A stretch of 32,453 bases of DNA from an uncultured Bacteroides sp. Lineage in GTDB: Bacteria; Bacillota; Clostridia; Lachnospirales; Lachnospiraceae. Below, one piece after another: positions 1 through 9,405 of the stretch. The stretch covers positions 1-32,453 of the forward strand of contig CAMBEF010000005.1 in the NCBI GenBank assembly GCA_945865495.1, written 5' to 3'. Under the pieces are notes generated by a model. It was given only the letters and a program-made list of their open reading frames with translations. It was not told the DNA's origin and did not search any database. A program made the translations under genes and the position numbers. How positions within the stretch are numbered: position 1 is the stretch's first letter; each line of letters begins with the position of its first letter.

Positions 1-164
1 GTACTTATGCGGCGTATTCTGCCGCATTATGTACCGCTGCCAGCTCTAAGCAGCGAGAGCGTGTCTGCGTTGATTTGCTGATTTGCCCCTCATCAGACTA
101 TTTATAATAACTTATTTATAATAACTTCATTACTATGAAACTTTACAGGAGGTATAACAAAAGA

Positions 165-818
165 ATGCAAATAATGTCATCATTGCAGCAGGAAGCTTAC
201 AACTATATCAAGAATCTGATTCTCACCAATCAGTTGGATGTTAATTCTCTGTACTCGGAGACGAAACTCTCAAAGGAGCTTGGAATATCGAGGACGCCTA
301 TGCGTGAAGCACTTCAGTGCTTAAGCCAGGACGGATATATCACTGTTGTTCCGAGCAAGGGATTCCGTATAAGACAGCTTAATCAGAAGGATATGAAGGA
401 AACTATACAGATAAGATGCGCTATAGAAGGCTTCTGCACACAATGTCTGGCTGCGGATGTTAATACCGCAAGAGGTCAGAAGACTATACGGGAGCTTGGT
501 AATATCCTTGAATTGCAGCGACGCGCTGCCGATGATGATGATAATTATGAGACATTTATAGATTATGACCATCAGTTCCATCTGCTTCTGGTCCAATATA
601 TAAAGAATGAAGAGGTCAACCACATTTTCCAGAGGTTAATGTATCTGATAAGACTTACTTCGCAGTCCGCCCTTGCTGTAGAAGGACGTGTTACCGGCAC
701 AATGGACGAACACGCGAAGTATTATGAATATCTTAAGAATGGCAATGGCAATGATGCTTACAAAGTACTTATCGACCATCTTATGATGCCGCTTAATGTT
801 GTAAAAACTACAAAGTAG
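165..818 (+). CDS. GntR-family transcriptional regulator with FCD-type ligand domain
   Basis: N-terminal winged HTH (YSETKLSKELGISRTPMREALQCLSQDGYITVVPSKGFRI) and FCD-like C-terminus. ORF opens at 135, but AGGAGG at about 147-152 favours ATG at 165. Confidence 0.9.
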   Translation: MQIMSSLQQEAYNYIKNLILTNQLDVNSLYSETKLSKELGISRTPMREALQCLSQDGYITVVPSKGFRIRQLNQKDMKETIQIRCAIEGFCTQCLAADVNTARGQKTIRELGNILELQRRAADDDDNYETFIDYDHQFHLLLVQYIKNEEVNHIFQRLMYLIRLTSQSALAVEGRVTGTMDEHAKYYEYLKNGNGNDAYKVLIDHLMMPLNVVKTTK

Positions 819-836
819 TATTGGCGGCAGTATTTA

Positions 837-2234
837 TCAATGCCCTGCGCCTTCTCCTGCAAAGTATTCCTTTACAAGCTTTACTACTACACCGGAAAGC
901 AGGAATACGGCAATCAGGTTAGGTATCGCCATAAGCCCGTTGAAGGTCTCCGCAATGCTCCACATAAGTCCAAGATCCATCGTTGCTCCTACGATTGCAA
1001 CAAGTGAATATACAAGCATAAACGGCTTGTTCACCCCGGTCCCGAACAGAAACTCTATACATCTTGCTCCATATAAGCCCCAGCCTATAATTGTTGAGAA
1101 TGCAAAGCAGCACATTGCCACTGCCGTGAATACCGATACCCAGCTTCCGTAGGTAGTGGTAAATCCGAGAATCGTAAGCTCTGCTCCCGCCGCAGCGCCA
1201 TATTCGACAGGCACTCCGCTGCAAAGGATTACCAATGCAGTCATGGTACAGATTACGATTGTATCAACAAACACTTCAAATATTCCAAAGAATCCCTGCT
1301 TAACCGGCTTTCTTGTATCCGCACATGCATGCGCTATCGAACCTGTACCAAGTCCTGCCTCATTAGAGAAGATTCCTCTCGAAACACCCTTCTTCATGCT
1401 CATAAAAAAGCTCCCCACAGCGCCTCCTGTGATTGACGCAGGATTGAAGGCTCCTTCAAATATTGCAGCAAACACTCCCGGAATATTGCGGTAATTCAAT
1501 ACTATTACTCCGAGTGCAAGCACTATGTAAACCAGAGCCATAAACGGCACAAGCTTCTCCGTTACCTGACCTATACGCTTAACTCCGCCGAGCAGGATAA
1601 ATGCAAGTACAACTGCAATAACAATTCCTATGATAAGATTAACTGTTCCGACAGCATTGGAGGATATAACATTGTAATTATAAAGTGCCGTATCAATCGC
1701 CGTAGTAATTGTATTCACCTGTGTTGCATTACCTGTTCCAAATACCGTGAGCACACCGAATGCTGCAAACAGATACGCAAGCCAGTGCCAGTTTTTACTG
1801 AGTCCGTTCTTAATATAATACATTGGGCCGCCTACAAGCTCACCCTTCTCATTGGTCTCCCTGAAATGCACCGCAAGTGTTACCTCTGAAAACTTAGTAC
1901 ACATTCCAAGCACAGCCGATACCCACATCCAGAATACCGCACCCGGACCGCCTATCGCAATTGCGCCTGCTACTCCTGCTATATTACCCGTCCCAACAGT
2001 TGCAGCAAGTGCAGTGCACACCGCCTGAAACGGGGTCATTGCTCCGTCAGACGCATCTCTTTTACGCAGCATTCTTCCTATTGTCACCTTCATCGCGTAA
2101 GGAAACTTTCTTATCTGTATAAAATGTGTTCTGCAGCTTAATACAAGGCCGACACCGATAATGCATATCATTGCCGGTATACCCCAGATAAAATTATTAA
2201 CCGCTGAATTTACCGATTCAATTACTGATAACAT
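837..2234 (-). CDS. Alanine/glycine:cation symporter (AGCS family)
   Basis: AGCS-like sequence (TALAATVGTGNIAGVAGAIAIGGPGAVFWMW, GIFSNEAGLGTGSIAHA), many TM segments, RBS AAAGG upstream. Confidence 0.95.
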   Translation of the reverse strand: MLSVIESVNSAVNNFIWGIPAMICIIGVGLVLSCRTHFIQIRKFPYAMKVTIGRMLRKRDASDGAMTPFQAVCTALAATVGTGNIAGVAGAIAIGGPGAVFWMWVSAVLGMCTKFSEVTLAVHFRETNEKGELVGGPMYYIKNGLSKNWHWLAYLFAAFGVLTVFGTGNATQVNTITTAIDTALYNYNVISSNAVGTVNLIIGIVIAVVLAFILLGGVKRIGQVTEKLVPFMALVYIVLALGVIVLNYRNIPGVFAAIFEGAFNPASITGGAVGSFFMSMKKGVSRGIFSNEAGLGTGSIAHACADTRKPVKQGFFGIFEVFVDTIVICTMTALVILCSGVPVEYGAAAGAELTILGFTTTYGSWVSVFTAVAMCCFAFSTIIGWGLYGARCIEFLFGTGVNKPFMLVYSLVAIVGATMDLGLMWSIAETFNGLMAIPNLIAVFLLSGVVVKLVKEYFAGEGAGH

Positions 2235-2336
2235 ACTATAAAAACCTTTCTAAATTAAGATACTTAAGCAGTTTAACAGAGAAACTAAATTTGGGCAAAT
2301 TTTTAATAAATGTATCATGTTTTGATTAACTTTGAT

Positions 2337-2365
2337 ATGACACATTGCACGTTTTATTGTATAAT
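2337..2365 (+). promoter_or_regulatory. Predicted sigma70-type promoter for the two-component operon
   Basis: ATGACA (2337-2342), 17-nt spacer, TATAAT (2360-2365), about 50 nt before the response regulator ATG. Confidence 0.55.
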
Positions 2366-2415
2366 CACTACAAACACTGTTACGCTTTGGGATTGGAAGG
2401 GGAGGAGAATCTTTT

Positions 2416-3147
2416 ATGCGTTTTGCAATTGTTGATGATATTCCTGCCATGCGGCAGGAACTTAAAGATGTCATATATGAGTACTGCCGCATTGCAGATA
2501 CCGGAGCCGATATCTGCTGTTTTGACAAAGGTGAAGCATTTATCGAGGCATTTGTTCCTTACAGCTATGATATAGTTTTTATGGATATATATATGAAAGG
2601 CATGAATGGAACCGATGCTGCTTCTTTAATGCGGCAGTCCGATAACCGCGTTATTCTGATTTTTCTTACATCAAGCCATGACCACATGGCAGATGCATTC
2701 AATGTACATGCATTCCACTATATTGAAAAACCATTATCTAAAGAGCGTGTGTGCAGTTGTCTGGATGATGCGTTCAGGCTTATTCCGCATGATGAAGCAT
2801 ATATAACTTTTACGTCGGGTAATGTTAATGTACGCCTTGATTACAAAGATATAGTATTCATAAAGGCAGACCGCCATTATACAATTATATGTGACTGCAG
2901 CAATAATATTTACCAGCCGTATATCTACTTTACCGCACTTACCAAACCCCTTATTGGTGATGAGCGCTTTTTGCAGTTAAGCCGCGGGATTCTGTGCAAC
3001 ATGGATTATATAACGGGCTTTTCAAAAGACTGCTGTAACCTCTCCAATAATACCTTTCTCCCAATAACTATACGCAACGCCAAAAAGCTGGAGCAGGAAT
3101 GGCGTAATTATACTTTTGACAAGCTGCACCGATTCGTCGACAGATAA
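2416..3147 (+). CDS. LytTR-family response regulator (AgrA/LytR type)
   Basis: Receiver domain (FAIVDDIPAMRQEL, DIVFMDIYMKGMNG, FHYIEKPLSKE) plus LytTR C-terminus; RBS GGGGAGGAG upstream. Confidence 0.93.
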   Translation: MRFAIVDDIPAMRQELKDVIYEYCRIADTGADICCFDKGEAFIEAFVPYSYDIVFMDIYMKGMNGTDAASLMRQSDNRVILIFLTSSHDHMADAFNVHAFHYIEKPLSKERVCSCLDDAFRLIPHDEAYITFTSGNVNVRLDYKDIVFIKADRHYTIICDCSNNIYQPYIYFTALTKPLIGDERFLQLSRGILCNMDYITGFSKDCCNLSNNTFLPITIRNAKKLEQEWRNYTFDKLHRFVDR

Positions 3148-3194
3148 CATGATTTTTCTCCAGATTTTATCTCATTTTATGACCGGAGGTTTAC

Positions 3195-4516
3195 ATGAAT
3201 TACATATCATTACTTTTTCAGTTTTCTGTTTTAATACCGTCAGCATTTTTATGCTACCTTCCCATGAGGCATCAGCTGCGCTTTCCGGCATGGAAGATTC
3301 TTATTTCATTAACGCTTATTATGTGTGCGCTCATTCCCTCATGTGCTGCATTATCAAGACTTCTTGGCAGCGATTCAAATTACATAATGCTGCCCGTAAT
3401 GGCTCTTATGTTTTTTTGTATAATCACACTCTGCATACTTCTGCAGCGCAGAATCTTGCCATATTTCTTCTTGCATCGGCGCTTATGTCATTTCCGGCTG
3501 ACTTCTCACTTGCAATTGATGCGTTAATTCATCCTGACGGCACAATGTATTCAAGCTGTATAGTTGCAACAGGAACCCAGCTTTTATTAAGTATTATCTT
3601 TGTCATTATATCAGGCTGGTTCATATACCAATACATGGGACGTCTTGTAGACTTAATACCTAACCCGGCAACATGGGCTGCAATGATTCCGATTCCGGTT
3701 ATATTCACACTTATCAATATTGAAATACGTCCTCACTATTATTCAACACTCTACACAAACAGGATATTTGAAATATATATATTTATACTGATTATATGCC
3801 TGATGCTGATGATCATATTCTATGCCAGTTTCTACCTCATTGCCATGGATATGGTCAAAAATTCACAGGAACGTGAACGCATGCGCCTTCTTGAGATGCA
3901 ACAGCTCCAATATCAGAAGCAACAGGAATATATTAGGGAAAATTCGCGGCTGCGCCATGATTTCCGGCAGTCGATTGCCGTAATCAGGAATCTTGTACAG
4001 ACCTCCAATTATGACGCACTCAACGACTACATCAAAGACTATACGGACAATATTCCACACAATGATACTACATCATACTGCAATAATATCTGTATCAATG
4101 CCCTCCTGAATTACTACTCGGATGTAATGTCCCGCAATAATATCGAACGCAGCTGGAAGATCGAACTGCCTGATAATCTTTCAATAACGGATACTGAACT
4201 GTGCGGCATGCTTGGCAATCTTCTTGAAAATGTCTGTAGTGCATGCACAACTGTCACTGACGGGCCACGCTACCACAACATGTCTGTCTGCATAATGCAT
4301 GGTGATGAGCTCTACATTGTATCAACCAATAATTTTGACGGCAGGACTAATTTTCATGACGGCAGCTACCATTCAACCAAACCCGGAGCATTTGCTGCCA
4401 GCCAGTGCGGAATCGGCCTGGCGTCTATCCGCACAACTGCACAAAAATATGGCGGTATTGCAAGATTTCACAATACCGCCAATGAATTTTTCACTGATAT
4501 AATGTTCAAAATATAA
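3195..4516 (+). pseudogene. GHKL sensor histidine kinase, apparently frameshifted at T7 (3411-3417)
   Basis: RBS GGAGG (3185-3189) and ATG 3195 open a membrane-protein N-terminus in frame 3 (to 3527). The matching remainder, including the GHKL ATPase, is in frame 2 (to 4516). A -1 shift at TTTTTTT joins them as ...MALMFFLYNHTLHTSAAQNLAIFLLASALMSFPADF... The frame-2 ORF starting at 3116 has an implausible N-terminus overlapping the response regulator. Confidence 0.75.
4451..4490 (+). terminator. Intrinsic-terminator-like hairpin inside the kinase 3' coding region
   Basis: GGCGGTATTG (4451-4460), 10-nt loop, CAATACCGCC (4471-4480), then AATGAATTTTT. Confidence 0.5.
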
Positions 4517-4519
4517 TGA

Positions 4520-6811
4520 TTATCTTATGTTATATCTACTTTCAAACTCTTTCACCTGCACAGGCTTTGAGAAGAAATATCCCTGGAACATATTACAGCC
4601 CATATCTTTGAGCATATGAACCTGTGATTCCTTCTCAACGCCTTCTGTTATTACTTCCATTCCAAGCTTTCCCGCAAGACTGATTATACTCTCAAGGATA
4701 TCACGCCCCTTAAGTTCATTCTCCGAAGCACGTAAGAATCCCATATCAATCTTGAGTACATCTGCGCTTATATCCTTAAGCATGTTAAGTGATGAATAGC
4801 CGCTTCCAAAGTCATCAATCTCAATCTTGAAGCCATATTTCTGGAGGCGTCTTATTATCTCCATGTTCTTCTCAAAATCCGACATAAGTGCCGTCTCGGT
4901 TATCTCTAACTTAAGCTTGTCCGGATTAATGTTATACTTATCTGCAAGCCCCGTAAATGTCTCATATACATCAACAAGATAGAAGTCCTTGGTAGAGATA
5001 TTAACCGATATGTGATACTGCGTATAACCCTTTCTCTTCCATTCTCCAAGCTTCTCGGCTGCTTTCTCCCACATATATCTGTCAAGCTTGTATATAAGCC
5101 CTGCTTTTTCAAGGACATCTATAAATACCGCCGGTGAAAGAAGTCCTCTATCAGGATGCTGCCATCTTACAAGTGCTTCTGCTCCATAAGCCTTGCCCTT
5201 ATAATCAACCTGTGGCTGGAGGAACATAACAAACTCATTATTATCGATTGCTTTCTCGAACTCCCCGATTATTCGTCTTTCTTCTATTGAACGCTCGAGA
5301 AGCTCATTATTGTAATATGCAACATACTTCTGATAACTGTTCTTTATTGTTTCACTTGCGATATTAGCCTTATCACACATGATACTTACCGGCTCATCTA
5401 TGTCATCAATCTCATAGACACCTGCAAATATATGAAGCTTGAATGAACTGCTTTTGAATTCTTCCTGCATAAGTCTTACACATGACATTATATGCTCTTC
5501 AATCTTATGGTCAGACGGGACAAGCATTGCAAATCTGTCATTCTGTATCCTTGCACACAGGTCCCCTTCACGCTGGTATGCCTTCATAAGCTCGCCCTGC
5601 CTTATAAGAACACTGTTGCCCTTCTCAATTCCAAACAGTTCATTGACGAACTTAAAATCACGTATATTGCTGCATATCATGCTATACTTTCTGTCCGGAT
5701 TGCTGCGCAGCATCTTTCTTGTCTCTTCATAAAACTGGTCTCTGTTAAGAAGTCCTGTAAGACTGTCATGTGATGCCTTGTACTTTTCACTCTCCAGCGT
5801 TGCAATTGCATCAGATATATCATTTACAATAAAGTAATCACATATGTGATTATTCTTCTCGTCAAGAATTCTCTTGTACTCTATCTCATAATATCTCGAA
5901 CCTGATGCTGAGTTAACCGGAATATCATACTTCATATAATCTTTACGCGTGTCTTTATGCTTCTCAATCCACTTCCTGTACTCAGCCTCAAAATCACCAT
6001 GTGCTTTGCCGCTATGCGAGCTGTCTGATGCATACATCACATCTGCAACATCATTGCTGTATATACATCTGCCACGATTATCAAAGCATACGATTCCACT
6101 GTTCATATCCTTAATTATGAGCGACAGCATATTCTCTATCACCTCATTCGGTACGTACTGGAATGTAAGATAATATATAAGCATTGCCATGAAGCCAAAT
6201 ACCGGCATTGACAGATCATATATTGAATTATTGCCTATGGTTATTATATCAAGTGTAAATGCAGCTATAAGAACCAGAAGTATCATCTCATACCTGAATC
6301 TGTAGAATCTTGATGACTCAACTATCATAGTCAGATATGCGAGCATTACCACTATAATGCCAATGTAGTTATATATAAAGTGCGCTTTATATACCAGGCT
6401 TGCCTGATTAAACACTACATTGATCGCATCCGCTGATATATTGTCAATATAAAACATATTATGCGTCCATGTATTAGAAATCATCATTACCGTATCGAAC
6501 GCAGAATATACAAACATCGCTATTTTGACAAACCGCACTCCTTTGAACAGACCTGTGTAATACTGTGTGTAATACATGAGTGCTATAATAAGCCAGTCGA
6601 ATATGGCATATGTAAGTCCTGCACATAATGTCTTTATCATATTACCCGGGACAAATGTATATATTGCGAATACTATTCCGCATATAAATGAACCCAATTC
6701 GTATGCAAATGTTGTCTTAGCGAGTATTCCTTTTTTCCTGAATGCCAATACTGAACATGCTCCCAGAAGAAAAATCTCTACTGCAACCAATATCCCATAA
6801 GCTATTTTCAT
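4520..6811 (-). CDS. Membrane-anchored GGDEF-EAL protein; predicted c-di-GMP phosphodiesterase with degenerate GGDEF
   Basis: N-terminal TM helices, GGDEF-like domain with QNDRF at the signature site, EAL domain with EALVRW, NIS, ITETAL, DDFGSGYSS, KIDMGF, EGVE, QGYFFSKP. AGGGAG before ATG at 6811 favours this start over 6829. Confidence 0.9.
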   Translation of the reverse strand: MKIAYGILVAVEIFLLGACSVLAFRKKGILAKTTFAYELGSFICGIVFAIYTFVPGNMIKTLCAGLTYAIFDWLIIALMYYTQYYTGLFKGVRFVKIAMFVYSAFDTVMMISNTWTHNMFYIDNISADAINVVFNQASLVYKAHFIYNYIGIIVVMLAYLTMIVESSRFYRFRYEMILLVLIAAFTLDIITIGNNSIYDLSMPVFGFMAMLIYYLTFQYVPNEVIENMLSLIIKDMNSGIVCFDNRGRCIYSNDVADVMYASDSSHSGKAHGDFEAEYRKWIEKHKDTRKDYMKYDIPVNSASGSRYYEIEYKRILDEKNNHICDYFIVNDISDAIATLESEKYKASHDSLTGLLNRDQFYEETRKMLRSNPDRKYSMICSNIRDFKFVNELFGIEKGNSVLIRQGELMKAYQREGDLCARIQNDRFAMLVPSDHKIEEHIMSCVRLMQEEFKSSSFKLHIFAGVYEIDDIDEPVSIMCDKANIASETIKNSYQKYVAYYNNELLERSIEERRIIGEFEKAIDNNEFVMFLQPQVDYKGKAYGAEALVRWQHPDRGLLSPAVFIDVLEKAGLIYKLDRYMWEKAAEKLGEWKRKGYTQYHISVNISTKDFYLVDVYETFTGLADKYNINPDKLKLEITETALMSDFEKNMEIIRRLQKYGFKIEIDDFGSGYSSLNMLKDISADVLKIDMGFLRASENELKGRDILESIISLAGKLGMEVITEGVEKESQVHMLKDMGCNMFQGYFFSKPVQVKEFESRYNIR

Positions 6812-7032
6812 ATATATCTCCCTAGCCAAAAAACTGTTACATATTACCTATAAAATGATACTTTTTTACCTACATATTTTAAAACTATTGTCATTATTTG
6901 TAAATATCCACAATCTACAAACAAAATTCCTTATTACATTTTTTTTTGCAAATATTGCATATTTTTTTCTTCAGTGCTATTATTAGCCGATATGAATATG
7001 GACAAAATTCGGCACAGAAATGGAGGCCAGCT

Positions 7033-8019
7033 ATGAAAATATTTTTTTATGCACTAAGAAGCTATGATGAACTTATTTTTGTTAAGAAATTCCACGAACA
7101 GTATTCCTTTGATTATGATTATACGGAAGAATATCCTTCGCTTGAGAATGCACATCTTGCAGACGGCTGCGAAGCAATATCAATCATAACCAACACAATG
7201 TACCCGGAACTTCTTGATGAGTTCTACAAACACGGTGTCAGATACATCTCAACAAGAAGCATCGGCTATGAACATATGGATCTTGAATATATGCACAAAC
7301 TTGGTATGCGTGGCGCACATGTAACCTACTCACCTAACAGTGTTGCCAATTATACGATAATGCTTATGCTTATGGCATGCCGCAATGTACCATTTATAAT
7401 GCGTCACGCCGAAGAACAGAATTTTACACTGAAAGGCAAGATGGGAAAAGAGTTATCCACATCTACTGTAGGCGTAATTGGAACAGGTAAGATTGGAGAA
7501 ACCGTAATACGCCATCTTGCAGGATTCGGATGCCGTATTCTTGCATATGATCCATATCCGAAGAAGTCTCTTGACGGCATCGCAGAATATGCTGGTCTTG
7601 ACAGAATATATGCTGAATCTGACATTATAACACTTCATGCCCCGGGTGCTGCCGAGAATCATCATATGCTTGATTCCACAGCATTTGGCAAAATGAAAGA
7701 CGGCGTTATCATCGTTAACGCCGCCCGTGGTTCACTTATTGATACTGCTGCACTTATAAGCGCCATTGAGAGCCGTAAAGTCGGTTTTGCAGCTCTTGAT
7801 ACATTTGAGAATGAGACAGGCCTTTATTATCTTGACCACGAATATGCCATAATGGATAACCACAACCGTGCAATCCTTAACTCATTCCCTAACGTAATAC
7901 TTTCACCTCACATGGCCTTCTATACAGAACAGGCTGTATCTGACATGGTGGGCAATTCAATTCTCGGACTACTTGCATTTGAGAAAGAGGATGATAATCC
8001 TTTTGAGGTAACTCACTGA
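7033..8019 (+). CDS. D-isomer-specific 2-hydroxyacid dehydrogenase (D-lactate dehydrogenase / VanH-like)
   Basis: YISTRSIG, YSPNSVANYTIMLMLMACRNV, VGVIGTGKIG, NAARGSLIDT, SPHMAFYTEQAV; RBS TGGAGG at 7021. ORF track start 6946 is upstream of this RBS. Confidence 0.92.
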   Translation: MKIFFYALRSYDELIFVKKFHEQYSFDYDYTEEYPSLENAHLADGCEAISIITNTMYPELLDEFYKHGVRYISTRSIGYEHMDLEYMHKLGMRGAHVTYSPNSVANYTIMLMLMACRNVPFIMRHAEEQNFTLKGKMGKELSTSTVGVIGTGKIGETVIRHLAGFGCRILAYDPYPKKSLDGIAEYAGLDRIYAESDIITLHAPGAAENHHMLDSTAFGKMKDGVIIVNAARGSLIDTAALISAIESRKVGFAALDTFENETGLYYLDHEYAIMDNHNRAILNSFPNVILSPHMAFYTEQAVSDMVGNSILGLLAFEKEDDNPFEVTH

Positions 8020-8025
8020 TACAAT

Positions 8026-8058
8026 GCTTTATTGTTCATTTTTATTAACAATATAAGC
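8026..8058 (+). terminator. Possible terminator hairpin between convergent genes
   Basis: GCTTTATTGTT (8026-8036) and AACAATATAAGC (8047-8058) pair with one bulge around a T-rich loop. Confidence 0.4.
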
Positions 8059-9138
8059 TGCAACTGCATGATAGGCCGGGAATAATACGCCTGCTACCGG
8101 CCATATTATCCAGCTTCTGTCCCATCGGTTGGTTACAAAGCTGAGACACAGATATATTGCTGTTGCAACAAGCCAGTATACGGTTGTGGATGTTGATGTC
8201 TTTCTGTCAGTCCTTTTAGCGCTCCTTGTATAATCACCTTCTTCAAGCAGCTGATTGACGGCAGACATCTGCATTCCGCCTTTGACGAAGAAAAATACAC
8301 CGACTGCCACAATGGCAAGAAGCATCCCGACCGAGCATATTATCATAAAATCATCTTCTTCATTCACTGCAATTGCCATAAACATCGGTATTACCGAGCA
8401 TATACAAAGCACCGTTCCGACAACCATATCCCTTACATATCCATCGTGAATCTTGCTCTTATAATCTTTTACCATTCCGGTAACGCCATATTCGGTCTCA
8501 ATCTCTTCACTTTTTATGAACTCATACTGTTTAAGTTTCATTCCATTCATAATGAATATACCGACCGCAGACGCTACAAGCAGAATCAATACACACACTC
8601 CTGCTCCGGCAGCCATATTTTCACTTATTCCGCCAATCTGCATATCATTTGCAGATGCAAGTATCATAAGAACAACAGGAGATACTATGCACATCATTAC
8701 TCCGAGACCTATAGCCGGTGCGGTCTGCCTTGTAAGACTAAGGTAATTGTTGGCGTCCTCCATACTTACTTTATGCCTTACAGCCTCTCTGTTTTTATCC
8801 GCCTCAGTACCTTCCGTTCTGTCTTTTGTTCCGGCTCCCGGCTCTTCTTTGCTTTCCAACCTTACGGCTGACGGGATTTTGTCCCCCAGTATTACTTCAT
8901 CTGCTTTGTACCCCGTATACTCCGAATACTGCTCTTCTTCGATATCATCTTTAATAAGATAGTCTGTTGTTACACCGAATATCTCACTAAGCTTTAATAT
9001 CTTATCCAGATCAGGAACAGACTGTGCTCCTTCATATTTGGAAATCGACTGGCGGCTCACTCCGAGTCTCTCAGCCAGTTCTTCCTGCGACCACCCGTTT
9101 TTCTTGCGCAGGTTTATAATCTTGTCTGCCAATATCAT
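8029..9138 (-). CDS. XRE-family HTH regulator with C-terminal transmembrane domain
   Basis: HTH KIINLRKKNGWSQEELAERLGVSRQSISKYEGAQSVPDLDKILKLSEIFGVTTDYLI followed by several TM helices; RBS GGAGG upstream. Confidence 0.93.
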   Translation of the reverse strand: MILADKIINLRKKNGWSQEELAERLGVSRQSISKYEGAQSVPDLDKILKLSEIFGVTTDYLIKDDIEEEQYSEYTGYKADEVILGDKIPSAVRLESKEEPGAGTKDRTEGTEADKNREAVRHKVSMEDANNYLSLTRQTAPAIGLGVMMCIVSPVVLMILASANDMQIGGISENMAAGAGVCVLILLVASAVGIFIMNGMKLKQYEFIKSEEIETEYGVTGMVKDYKSKIHDGYVRDMVVGTVLCICSVIPMFMAIAVNEEDDFMIICSVGMLLAIVAVGVFFFVKGGMQMSAVNQLLEEGDYTRSAKRTDRKTSTSTTVYWLVATAIYLCLSFVTNRWDRSWIIWPVAGVLFPAYHAVAAYIVNKNEQ

Positions 9139-9235
9139 AATAATCCTCCATTACACAGGCACTATGTGCCGGGATATTTTTCAGTTAGTATGCATCTACC
9201 TGTTACAAAAACAATATCATTTTTCCCGGTTACAT

Positions 9236-9264
9236 GCTATATATCATCACTTACAATTTGTCAA
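9236..9264 (-). promoter_or_regulatory. Predicted promoter of the XRE-TM regulator
   Basis: On minus: TTGACA (9264-9259), 17-nt spacer, TATAGC (9241-9236). CAACCGGTGGTTG (9262-9274) overlaps the -35. Confidence 0.5.
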
Positions 9265-9283
9265 CCGGTGGTTGCACATGCGT

Positions 9284-9327
9284 AAAAACGGCTGTTGCGC
9301 CCATATTTAACACTGGACGAACAGCCG
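9284..9327 (-). terminator. Rho-independent terminator downstream of the Ddl operon
   Basis: On minus CGGCTGTT - loop - AACAGCCG followed by TTTTT. Confidence 0.65.
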
Positions 9328-9405
9328 CTCATTACAATTCATATATCATTGTGCATTACTGCATATATAATATTACTCAATATCTAATATTTATATGCCG
9401 GTTAC

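Noticed and set aside
101-126. Short AT-rich duplication (TTTATAATAACTTA twice) before the GntR gene
   Set aside because: Short low-complexity AT duplication common in promoters; no further structure to support a functional claim.
2250-2528. AgrD-like autoinducing peptide gene beside the LytTR/GHKL pair
   Set aside because: The minus-strand ORF has no AgrD-like features and overlaps the promoter and response regulator start; no AgrB-like gene is present.
3116-3410. Kinase start at 3116 as given by the ORF track
   Set aside because: It overlaps the response regulator, has no clear RBS, and its N-terminus is less membrane-protein-like than the frame-3 product starting at 3195.
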